Source: Tetrapyrgos nigripes (lineage: Eukaryota; Basidiomycota; Agaricomycetes; Agaricales; Campanellaceae). Taken from it: DNA of 64,000 bases. Within the stretch, counting starts at the first letter, position 1. The number at the start of each line of letters is the position of its first letter. The translations under genes and the position numbers were made by a program. Shown here one piece after another: positions 54,991-64,000 of this stretch. The notes beneath the pieces were generated by a model that saw nothing but the letters and a program-made list of their open reading frames with translations, searched no databases and was not told the DNA's origin. The stretch spans positions 310,001-374,000 of the forward strand of contig JAACJM010000017.1 in assembly GCA_013368315.1 (NCBI GenBank). The letters are read 5' to 3'.

Positions 54991-56095
54991 AGCTTGTGGG
55001 CAATGCTCCGAGTTGCGACTTTCTGCGCAGAGCATATATATGCAAACGCTGTATATACAAACGTAATCATCCGCCATCTGCGGATGCGGATGCAGGCGGA
55101 TACCGGATTGGATTTTCGAGAATCAAAAAGTACCGGATATCCGGACACTCAGAAAAATTTGTGGCTGAAACATCATTTGGTCAATTAAAAATGGTGTTTC
55201 ATGCCATACCAGTTAGCTCTATAAACAAGAAATCTTCCATCAGTTGAATAGATGTTATTTGTACAAGAATTTGTACATTTGTGCATACTATCAGTCAAAA
55301 TCAATCAAAATGTAGCTATTTTCGCACTTTTTGCTCCATTTTGCTGAATATTCCATTGGTATAAATATTTACTGGGGAAAGGTGCCACTGCTTCGCATGG
55401 CAAATTACGAGGCCTGTTTAAGTAAAACAGTTTCGTATGCAGTAAAAAATTCTTTTAATTAGATAGAGCCCAATACTGTACCATTTTAATGTAACAGCGC
55501 CTTTAAATGACCTTGGTGATTCAGAGTCTCAGAGAGTGGCTCTTGATGACTTTTGATGGCTGTTGAGGGAAGGTAAACGCGTCTGAACCTGGTGCATCGA
55601 CAGCGATGGAGGGAGGGCAGGAATGACGTGTCAGTTGAGCGTCAGCTGAAATGGCAGTGTTCGGGCACTTCAGAGCGCTGAGGTGGCGTAAAAAAGTTAG
55701 AACCTGTGAGAAAGCTTGATACTCAGTTGGGGGGTCGACATAAGTTAACTCGGCTCGTAATAAATACGTAAAACATTGTAAAACTGTATATTTGAGTGAT
55801 ACAATTTATAATACCTGCAGATACCTGCGGATAGCCGCCAATCGCAGGTATCTGCAGGTCGGATGGCGCGGATACAGGTATCTGTGGCACCGGTTTTTTG
55901 GCGGATATGGATTTGACTTTTCAAAATCAAAAATCCGGCCGGATCGGATGCCGGATATCTGCGGATGTATCCATGTCATGCCTTATACAATTTTAGATCT
56001 TCTATCCTGTGACTGCACGCTGGGTCCTGAAGGGGCCAATTGGCGTCTATCTATATACGGGAAAATGTGGGGCCATCGCTGTGCATAACCGCGGA
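54991..56095. repeat. Dispersed repeat X, copy B, split by an insertion of about 930 bp
   Basis: The left part 54991-55057 (AGCTTGTGGGCAA, GAGTTGCGACTT, AGAGCATATATATGCAAACG) and the right part 55986-56095 (TTTTAGATCTTCTATCCTG, CTGGGTCCTGAAGGGGC, CTATCTATATACGGG) correspond to the two parts of copy A. The intervening insert carries GCGGAT/ATCCG-rich blocks at both ends (55064-55142 and 55806-55970) and element N1 in its middle. Confidence 0.7.
55370..55752 (-). mobile_element. Short non-autonomous element N1 (Helitron-like hairpin end)
   Basis: The left end TACTGGGGAAAGG is followed by GCCACTGCTTCGCATGGC and AAATTACGAGGCC. The right end is GGTCGACATAAGTTAACTCG. Both ends recur in element N2. 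The hairpin resembles the one beside the Helitron gene at 4937. A strict CTRR end is not present, so the class is uncertain. Confidence 0.5.
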
Positions 56096-56732
56096 GACTA
56101 TATCCCGCAATGAACCCAGGATAGGTTTACTTTTAACCTAATGTATGGTGGATTTCGCCACCGCCCTCAGGTTGTTTCCACTGTGGTATAGGTTGATTTG
56201 GAGCGACCTATTTGGAGTCGAAAAAATTGAGATGAATTTTCTGATGTCCGTAGGTCGATTTCTTGCAGATGACGTCACGATGCTGCGACGGCAGCGATGC
56301 TTACATGTACCATGTCGTTCTATTCGCGAGGGGGTCGTGACCGTGACATGGCCCCGCGAATATTTTTTTCGCTCAAAGGAGTCCGTAACTGGTGACCAGG
56401 GCAAAAAGTTCGCGAATTTTGATGAAAAGTTCAGGCTGTAGCATAGACTTCATAAAAAAGTTTGTAAAATGAGCACGGTTAAAACCGTGCAAGGCTTATG
56501 GAAAAAGTATGGATGTTACTAGCGTGCAACACCTTTATAAGCGACCTGCCATTTTCAGCTTGGGACTCATGGACCTTCCTCAGTCCTTCGGAAAATGCCT
56601 TACCTCGGCGTTGGACTGCCGTCGGTTCTTCGGGAAATGTACTGGGCGCGGGCTGCTCCTCGTGGGAAATATTTTCCGTCCTCAGGGGCGGTTGCCCATT
56701 GCGTCCGTATATTGCGCCCACCATCATACATA
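56096..56732. other. Non-coding stretch with a perfect small hairpin
   Basis: GCACGGTTAAAACCGTGC at about 56473-56490 is a perfect inverted repeat. Open frames overlapping on both strands between 56145 and 56790 show no recognised motif. Confidence 0.4.
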
Positions 56733-57005
56733 TACTGGGGCAAAGGGCCATCGCTTCGCGTGGCAAATTACGAGGCCCTTTCACGTAGTCCAACTCAGGT
56801 TATGCAGCAGGGTGGAAAGCGAGAGGGAAGAAGGGCGTTAAGCAGACCGATTTGGTGGTTATTGACGTCAACGGTCCTTGGATCTGGTCCAGACCGAGTC
56901 TGGACATTCCGTTTGTCGGGAAGGGCAAAGACCGGCTGTGGCAACGAAAAGGGGTGGGAGTTTGAGGTCGTGGTAAAATTTTCGAGGTCGACATAAGTTA
57001 ACTCG
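56733..57005 (-). mobile_element. Short non-autonomous element N2, same family as N1
   Basis: It begins TACTGGGGCAAAGGGCCATC, continues GCTTCGCGTGGCAAATTACGA and ends GGTCGACATAAGTTAACTCG, matching both ends of N1. The interiors differ, as expected for short elements sharing only termini. Confidence 0.5.
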
Positions 57006-58696
57006 ACCTTTAAGAGGCCTCGTAACATATATGTAGTAGTAAGTAGATAAAAAGCGAGATTATTATCGGGGATTTTCCAAAAATGCTCTGGGCCACCCTG
57101 GGAATATTCATCACACAAAAGTATGTCCTATTATAATCACATTGTGAACACTATAACAGACCATGGTCTGATGCAATTATATTATAATCATCAAAATCCA
57201 GTTAGAATCCAGATGCAATGTGGATAGAACTGGGCCGAGATATTTGCAGCCATTAGAATAGACTGACATTTTGTGTGATGTTCCCGCCCTACTTGGGCAC
57301 CCGCCCATTCCATCGGCATAACCATAGGCTGCTATTGATGATGATCGAGGCTTTCGGCAAATGCTTTTGGCTCGGGCGCTATTTGACGCCCACGACCCTC
57401 TGGAACTATTCCAGCCCAGCTTGGGTACCCGCCCACTTCCTCTCACAGCATCCAGATCCTGCACCAATTGTTATAGACATGAAAACACACTAAATAGCAC
57501 TGTGTAATGTCCGTGTGTAGGTACGTATACCTACAAAAATGTATTGAAAACGGACAGAATATTTTATAGGAATGCTCGGGGAATCGAGTGTACCATATTC
57601 AGTAGCTTCGATTCCCACGTCGATTGGGTTCGGGCATTGCCCGCTTTAACTTGGGTCGTTATGCGCCATTAATCACACATTTGCTCAAATTGTTACATAT
57701 ACGTGCACACTACAGCACATACATATGATGCCGAGACAATGTAGTTGAGCTCAATATTCACGTACGGTTACTTTACAGCCGATTCGGGTTGGTTTGCTGT
57801 GCCCCGCCGTTCCCGCCGTTTTGTACAATTCCGTGGAAACCTACTCGTAAGTGAGGAATTCAATATTCAGTAGCTCTCTTCAGTGATGCAAAAAGGTAAT
57901 TTATCCTTCCCTTGGATTGATGAGTACCAAATATCACTCCGCGGTTGAACAGAGTAATGGTGGCTGAAAATCTCCAGAGTCCACACTGGATATAAATTCT
58001 AGAGCACATACCAGCCAAACCGACACTTGGTAGTTCAATTTGGAATTCATTAGGCTACTGTTCGCATCCAAATAAGTAGAATCAAGTTGGTACATGGAGA
58101 GCTTGACATTAATTTAATGATAACTCAGTGTACATTGATACTTTCTGGCCCAGAGCTCGTAGATAAGATTATTAGATGTCTAATGGCTCAAAAAAAGGTC
58201 TTTATTCGAAGTGCCAACATACGCCGGACATTCTAGTAGATCATGTATGCATTGGTATCTTTGGAAGTTTTTGCATCTCAAGTACTTTTATGTAAGTAAG
58301 ACATCTGTGATGGTGAGTAAGAGTTGGGATATGGGGGGTGGGGAAGAAGCTGCATAGACTGTTAGGGAGGTGTAGGATGATGATGATGAGGTAGTGAGAA
58401 GGGTGAGAAGGGACTTGTGGTAGGATTGCTCGGTGGTGATGAGGTGGGTGTGGATGGGCGGTGGACCATGAACATTGGGTGGGAGACCGTAAACGGGATT
58501 AGTCATCATTCAAGACTTAATTTTAGCATACCTAGGAAACTGAAAAGAAAGTGAGCAGCAAGCGTGTATGTTGAGTTGTAGACCAGCCTCCATGCATTCT
58601 TCTTCATGATATTCAAGTTGTATTCAAGATTTCCTTCAGAACACGTCTTCGGTGGAGGTACCATGGCCATGTAGACCATCAGTAATTGTAAAAATA
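57006..58696. other. Non-coding stretch with small repeats
   Basis: TTGGGCACCCGCCCA (57292) and TTGGGTACCCGCCCA (57422) are two copies of a phrase about 130 bp apart. GTAGGTACGTATACCTAC (about 57516) is nearly palindromic. No gene is recognised. A minus-strand frame at 58288-58509 is low complexity. Confidence 0.4.
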
Positions 58697-58752
58697 TCAG
58701 GGATCTATGAAGTGGTTGTGGGCCAATGCTAACACATGGTGAGTACGAGGCC
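58697..58752 (-). repeat. Helitron-like 3' end with hairpin, third copy
   Basis: A followed by TCAG (58697-58700), then ATGAAG, TGTGGGCCA and GAGGCC follow in the same order and spacing as at 3186 and 4914. The inner hairpin arms are weaker here. The other end was not located. Confidence 0.45.
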
Positions 58753-58988
58753 TCAAGTCCGTAATGTGGATGACATTGAGATGGTGTAGTTATGAGACAT
58801 TGGGCAGCAAAAAAATAAACAACGTTGGGCTTTAATGGAGAGACAAGAAACTGCAATAGATAAATGACGTTGAGCCATAGTCAATAGGCAGAATTGACCT
58901 GTAATCAATATCTGGAGTTAATAGGTGAGAATAATTGCACCAGAGCAACAAAGCAGAGAAGTTCCAGTCAACATCATGAGGGGAACAA

Positions 58989-59268
58989 CACTGGGTGCAA
59001 ACACTTGTAATTCCTTGGATATACCAAGGAATTACATAAGACTTACACTGGTACACTCAATATGTAAGTCCACTTGACTTACTGAAGTATTATCAGGGAC
59101 CACTGTGAGACTTCATGCCTTACAATGGTCATATATAATTGTTTCATTTTTTTTGGTCTCTGGTAATACTTCAGTAAGTCAAGTGGACTTACATATTGAG
59201 TGTACCAGTGTAAGTCTTATGTAATTCCTCTGTATATCCAATGAATTACAAGTGTTTGCATCCAGTGC
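58989..59268. repeat. Fold-back element with arms of about 115 bp
   Basis: The left arm (58989 to about 59095) and right arm (about 59165-59268) are near-perfect inverted copies, for example ACTTACACTGGTACACTCAA and its complement, and GTAAGTCCACTTGACTTAC and its complement. The spacer of about 70 bp includes TTTCATTTTTTTTGG. Open frames across it are by-products of the palindrome. Confidence 0.9.
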
Positions 59269-60290
59269 AAGGAAGAAATGTCTGGGAGGACACGTTGAAC
59301 CCAACTGTATTGCTCGGAAACACAGAACGGATTGCCAACCCAAGGAGCGAAAATGACAGATAGATGATCGATGATCAACCTCGGGAAAAATCAGAGGGAA
59401 GAAGTCAGGAACATAAGAACATAGCCACAAGCAGAAGTGGGTAATACCTTTTATGTTTGAATCCTCAACCCAGCTCAACATATCCTCCTTGTGAAGTTGC
59501 AAAGTTGTTCCACTTCCCCCTCCCCTCTTTCCACTATGACTCTTTTCTCAGAAATCCTTGGGGTTGTTTTTCATTGGGCAGCAACAGTAAGTACTACGGG
59601 CTAGTAGTTCTAGGTCACAAGTCACTGGATACTACGGAGGTAAGCTGATGCGTGTCTTTGCTCACTAAACGCACATATAGCCAGGTATTCTCATTAATTT
59701 GTATCATGCCAACATGCTCTTCAAGGTAGGTACTGTTCTTTTACTGTGTTGCGGATGTACATCAGCAAAACCCCAGTCTCCTTCATAAAACTTCCCTGAT
59801 ACAATGTGGCAAGAGCCAGACAAAGAGGGTGTCAAGTACAAGTACCGTGCGCGGTGCTTGCGTCAATTGTACTATCTGATTGATAATCAAAATCCCAGGC
59901 ATCGAAAGGCTTTATAACGGAAGCGGGCATTTTATGATGTCAATCGTTCTTCAGGAATGACCTACTGCTCGAACCTTCAACAATCTTGCTGATGGCACTC
60001 CCTTAAGCTCGCCGCAATGCTGCTGAGCAAAGTCTCATACCCGCTCACCGGAAAATACATTGAAGTCCTGAAGATATACGAAAAACTAAACTATACAGTG
60101 TTCATCTCGACTAAGTATTACAGACCAGATCCGTACCATGTGTGTAGCTAATGGTGGTCATAGGGCTGGATGTAGAGGCCTCCAGTACTAGTTCATCAGA
60201 CCTTCCCTGCCTTACGATCCTGGGAACGCTCTCACCCGTGTGCCTCCCGGAAACTGGCATTCAGTTTGACTTCGTGGACAATGCCACTGT
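59269..60290. other. Possible remnant of a spliced gene, not recognised
   Basis: Plus-strand phrases such as WQEPDKEGVKYKYRARCLRQ (about 59800-59860) and LAAMLLSKVSYPLTGKYIEV (about 60010) look protein-like and are separated by stops. I cannot assign a family or connect exons. Confidence 0.25.
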
Positions 60291-60292
60291 GT

Positions 60293-60990
60293 AAGCAAGG
60301 GGGTGGGGGCCAAATTTTTTTTTACATCCACTCATAAAACATTTTTGTGGCCTACCCAGACCCCCTCCTCCTTCCATATATGGTATATCAGCCAGATAAG
60401 ATTAGATAAACTGTAAGATAAGACAAGATAATGCTACTCATCCTCTACCAACTAGACCCTTCGTCTTTTGTGAGCCATTTCTTGACAAGAGTCACTCAGT
60501 TTGTTATAGACTGGTTGGGTTTCATCGTTGGGACTGGCCAGAGAGATGCTTTTCGTTGGTTGGCTTTGCACGCAGACTTTCCAATATTGCCGTCCAGGTT
60601 TTTGTAACCTCCGGTACCCATCTGTACTTCCCCGGACAGACAAGGACACTGTTGGCTGTCCATTCGCTGGATTCCTTTTTCTTTCTGGGCATGGCAATGG
60701 ATGATGTGTAGAGAAGGCAGGTTGTAGTAAGGTTGCAAAATCTTTGTTCCAGTACGCCAACCAGTTTGTATGTATAAGGTAGCTATGAACTTGTACTAGA
60801 AGATCCTCAGAACTTGCTTAAAACTTTAACTGACATTTATCCACCTCCGTTGACGTCGATCAGGGCCTCATAGGACATTCCGAGATGCTCAGTCCGAAAT
60901 TGTCAAAAAAAATTTTGGCCAGACCATAGACCCCACTCCCCCCCACCCCCTTTTCTGGATATTCAGTCTGCCACCCCCTTGCATGTAAGT
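60293..60990. repeat. Inverted pair of GCAAGGGGGTGG and CCAAATTTTTTTT blocks, possible MITE
   Basis: GCAAGGGGGTGG then GGCCAAATTTTTTTTTAC at 60295-60330 is mirrored at 60898-60985 by TTTTTTTTGGCC and CCACCCCCTTGC. A small minus-strand frame (60452-60760) lies between and has no recognised motif. Borders are uncertain. Confidence 0.4.
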
Positions 60991-61130
60991 AGTAAAGTCC
61001 TCCTTCAGACAGAAGCACTTGGATCCAGCATGTCTTCAGTGGAGGCGAAAGCCTTGACAGTGGCCATGAAAGTAAACTCGTAGGTATAAAGATATTGGAG
61101 ATTGAAAAGACCAAATCTCGCGGTGGTACT

Positions 61131-61345
61131 TAACACCGCGGGCGGCGATGGGTATTTGCCATCCATTTTTGTGCAACATTAAATCTCAAACTTCTCCTCG
61201 GCGCCGGAACTACCCCATATGGAATTCCGGCCTCAAAACGGTCCCATATGGGGTATGTTCGGCCCGCAAAAACTGCTCTGAAAGATTTGAGATTTACGCC
61301 TGCGCAAAAATGGCTGGCAAATACCCATCGCCGTCCGCAGTGTAA
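61131..61345. mobile_element. MITE with TIRs of about 50 bp and an inner palindrome
   Basis: The left GGCGATGGGTATTTGCCA onward is mirrored on the right by TGGCAAATACCCATCGCC. The arms continue through CCATTTTTG(T/C)GCA to AAATCTCAAA. An inner inverted pair ACCCCATATGG/CCATATGGGGT lies in the centre (61211-61257). The total is about 215 bp, with no coding capacity. Flanking TA bases suggest a TA target, but this is not certain. Confidence 0.75.
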
Positions 61346-61654
61346 GCGTCTGGAGGTCTACAATCCCGTGACTTTCCAAGCGCGTTGAGTCGTTGACGCG
61401 TTTGTTTGGACTTGTTTCCCTCTACCTTTGAAATTTCCTTCTCCTTCTCCTCCTTCTTCCGGGGGAACGACTGTCCTGCAGAGGCTCAAGCACATGTTTT
61501 ACATGAAACTCAGACATTTGTACTTGGCACGGTTTGCCCGCAATTTGGATTTGATTCAAGAAACGTTCAATCGTTGCTTATGGACCATTGCACTTTGACA
61601 TCCTCGATTCGGTAACCACCCCGAAAAATGCACAATGGACATGGGAACGATGCC

Positions 61655-61721
61655 ACCGGCATATATAAACATGTTGACAAAATTTTCTTTCTCGTCTTAA
61701 ACCTCCACCTCCACTCTCATC
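61655..61721 (+). promoter_or_regulatory. TATA-box region and leader of the 61722 gene
   Basis: CATATATAAACA at about 61660-61671 lies some 55 bp upstream of the ATG, followed by a pyrimidine-rich leader (CCTCCACCTCCACTCTCATC). This is typical for strongly transcribed fungal genes. Confidence 0.6.
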
Positions 61722-63784
61722 ATGCACTTTTTGTCTGGAGTTTTTCAAACTGTTTTCGGACGTAGGCATGCCATGGCTGATGTTGCAAATGACTATGTCA
61801 ACGGTACTAGCTCTTATCCAGAACCCGTACCTATGGCTTTGCTGCCTCCGCATGCTCCTTCAAACTCTCACTGGCTTTCCACTTTCGCTGCCGTCGATGC
61901 CTTTGCAGCGCGTGCAGACAACCATTACGCGTCAACCTTCAACACCCCTGCAAATTCGAGCTTGAAACATTTCTCGGGCTCAGATTTTGAGCGTGAAGAC
62001 CGCTACGGCGTTCAACCGACTGTCTTCGATTTGAATGCACCTACTAGTCCACGGCTTGAAACAGCCTCTTATCAAGATGACGATCTGACGATCGTCCCAG
62101 CTCATTATCCACATCACCATCCTAACTTCGACTTTGTACACTCACACTCCGAGTCTGTCCTCCGTCCTCCGCCCCCTCCCTTACGGACCATTGCCGAGAA
62201 CGAAGCTCTCGCATATTGGATGACTTGTTTCATTGTGGAGACTCTCGATCCTGGCCTGAACCTGAGTGCGTACCATACCTCTGCTCCGAGTCATTGTGAT
62301 ATTACCCAGTCTAACTTTATTCCCCATTCCCTTCCCTTTCTTTCTTTTCAGAAAACCACGTCAAACTCGTCGAAAAGGTCTACTACCTAATCTTCAACGC
62401 CATTTTGGGCTCACCCCAAGGTCTCAACCCAGAAACATCTGTATGCCTCCTTTCCCTTCACTACCTCGAGCGTCTCATCAAATGCGGGCTTATCCCCACC
62501 TCCATGTCGATGTCTCGAAATCTGGGACAATTTCGGAATCCTCATGGCGACGGGGCGCACCGTGACCCAAGCCAAATCCTCTTGTGGTTTATTTTATGTC
62601 TCAACTTTGCTTTGGCGTGGTTAGATGAGTACAAATACCCTATTGCCTCTCTGTGCGTCATTTCCTTCATCCTAGCAACCAATCGTTCTCATCGTATTTG
62701 TATTGATACTTATGCTCACAGCGCGCACTGGTTATCCATCCCCCAAACCACCTACAAAACCCTAGAAACCCAAGCCTACGTTGCTCTCGGCTGGAACATC
62801 TCCTTTTTTGCTAACAATGGCCAATGGGACGATTATCTCAACCGCCTTGAAGAACATCTCATCCGTCTTCAAGCCCGTCTTAGTTTTACAGCCAGTGTTT
62901 GGCCAAACATCAGCAATAACATGAACATGAACATCGATATCACTATCGATATCATTATGCAGCTGATAGAGAGATGCAGGACAGAATACGCTGATTGGCA
63001 AATCATCGAGCGTGGCCCTGGGCGGACGGAACCCCGTGGACCGGGTATCGGTATCGGTGGAGACGTTTATGACATTGACAATGTTGGACCTGCCACTGAG
63101 GACAACGACATTGAGATATTCGAGTATCAGTCCCCGATGTTTGGTTTTGGTGTCTCTTTGTCTTCGCCTCACTCGGACGAGAGCTTGAGTTCTTTCGCTT
63201 TCCTCGAGTCGGAGTCTTCTTCAACCTCTTATCTCCGCAGAGAACAAGAACAACAACTCGCGAATCTTCTGTACCAGCCGGCGCCTCAGGGCCAGGCTGA
63301 CGATATGGATTCAGAAGGGCAGAGTAGCATGCACATTGACAGTCCTGATAGTCCTGCCGGTGTGTTGGTGACAATATCCCAGGTATTCGAATCCGAATCC
63401 GAACCCGAACCCGAACCCGAATACCATATCCACTCCTTCCAGTTCCCTTCGGTTCCTCCAGGCATATGCATCGAGACCCTCGAACTCCAGCCATTGACAG
63501 CTCCAGCTGCCAGTGAAGACTCCGACGTTGATATGTACGCCGGTGACTACAACGTTAACGATGACGAACCATTACTATTAGACACCTCACTGGACGACTC
63601 TTCCTCCTCCTCTTCCACCTCGCCGTCACCATTACTACCTTTGCAGAGGAAGAGTAGGAATAGTCAACCCAAGTCAGTACCGATACCAACGATTTCTACG
63701 ATTTCTAGTCTAGATCTCCATGGTCAGCCTGAGGCGCCAGTGTTTCAGCCTTTTATAGGCAGAAAGCTGTGTAGGTATGCGTAG
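61722..63784 (+). CDS. Possible cyclin-fold protein, two exons (658 aa)
   Basis: Exon 1 is 61722-62265 and exon 2 is 62352-63784. The 86 bp intron (GTGCGT to TTTCAG) joins LDPGLNLK to NHVKLVEKVYYL in frame. The N-terminus is Pro/His-rich. A helical core begins near residue 160 (EALAYWMTCFIVETLDPG), then VCLLSLHYLERLI, YPIASLCVISFILATNRSH and TTYKTLETQAYVALGWNISF. This resembles a cyclin box (conserved YLERL-type helix, later helix with L-E-x-x-x-L-x-x-L-x-W). Family members regulate cyclin-dependent kinases; the substrate here is unknown. The C-terminal 250 residues are acidic and Ser-rich, with an SESEPEPEPE run. The frame is intact, with a TATA box upstream, so it is probably a live host gene. 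Confidence 0.6.
63388..63423 (+). repeat. Coding hexanucleotide microsatellite
   Basis: GAATCC/GAACCC units repeat about six times in frame and encode the SESEPEPEPE run. Length variation between strains would only change the acidic linker. Confidence 0.85.
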
Positions 63785-64000
63785 GAACGTAGGAAGGGAA
63801 GAATGGTTATACTATGCATGATGCATGAAGACTGAAGCTTGACCGTTGATATGAGCCGGCGTCTGATGGGTTATCGGAAAGACTTGAGGTTACGGTTGCA
63901 GTCCCCGACAACGAACGAACCTGGAGGTTTACGGGGAGTCAGTCAGGGATTACGAAGCCGAAGAATGACACGCCGAAAGGACAAAAATATCCGCTCGACG
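63785..64000. other. 3' flank of the cyclin-like gene
   Basis: No further gene starts before the window edge. No clear polyadenylation signal was identified. Confidence 0.4.

Noticed and set aside
57177..57493. Overlapping open frames on both strands with repeated Pro/Trp phrases
   Set aside because: They follow from two copies of a GC-rich DNA phrase and have no recognisable protein family.
58506..59502. Set of three minus-strand frames that might be exons
   Set aside because: They span the fold-back element, show no convincing splice chain and resemble no family.
1..64000. CRISPR arrays, tRNA, rRNA or riboswitches
   Set aside because: No regular short repeats with unique spacers and no recognisable RNA gene were seen. 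The tandem arrays present lack spacers.

Overview
The window looks like a transposon-dense accessory region of a basidiomycete fungus, most likely an agaricomycete. I infer this from the mixture of elements: a Helitron with a C-terminal peptidase-like domain, a Tnp2 (Plavaka/CACTA-like) transposase with short introns of about 50-70 bp, chromodomain Ty3 retrotransposons, a LINE with an RNase H domain, and two spliced host-type genes, one of which belongs to the fungal DUF6534 membrane family. I saw no bacterial operons, CRISPR arrays, tRNA or rRNA genes.

Layout. 1-1461: a Copia-type gag-only LTR element. 1462-4913: non-coding DNA with two sets of tandem repeats and a Helitron-like end. 4914 to about 22,600: one Helitron on the minus strand, split by two later insertions. 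A 546 bp LTR-derived fold-back (9777-10322, TSD TCGGG) sits in its Rep domain, and a complete but decayed 9.7 kb LINE on the plus strand (10760-20484, 15 bp TSD, A-rich tail) sits further upstream. 22,604-25,507: no gene seen. 25,508-37,978: a Tnp2-type DNA transposon with two divergent genes. Its transposase is cut in the last exon by a young 7.75 kb chromodomain Ty3 element (25604-33354, TSD CCCAT). 39214-39890: a non-autonomous hAT-like element. 40464-48664: a second, older Ty3 element (TSD CTATC) that has lost its integrase core and carries a solo LTR in gag (44667-45426) and a solo LTR inside another solo LTR upstream of gag (46729-47236 inside 46378-47677). 48665-53190: repeat debris, a small LTR element, two TIR elements and a reverse-transcriptase scrap. 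53191-54972: a multi-exon DUF6534 membrane protein gene. 54991-61345: small non-autonomous elements, fold-backs and MITEs. 61722-63784: a two-exon gene for a possible cyclin-fold protein.

Most transposon genes carry frameshifts and in-frame stops. Several of the stops are TGA where the family has arginine, which suggests CGA to TGA decay at methylated CpG. Target-site duplications found directly in the sequence let the insertions be ordered: the Helitron precedes the LINE and the fold-back LTR; Tnp2 precedes Ty3 no. 1; dispersed repeat X precedes Ty3 no. 2, which precedes its solo LTRs.

The most unusual item is an extra reading frame in Ty3 no. 1, between the chromodomain and the 3' LTR. It encodes a 181-residue protein with two Cys/His clusters followed by six GW/WG dipeptides, a layout reminiscent of Argonaute-binding hooks. 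The related Ty3 no. 2 lacks it. A second unusual feature is an ATG-less reading frame upstream of gag whose stop overlaps the gag start as ATGA.
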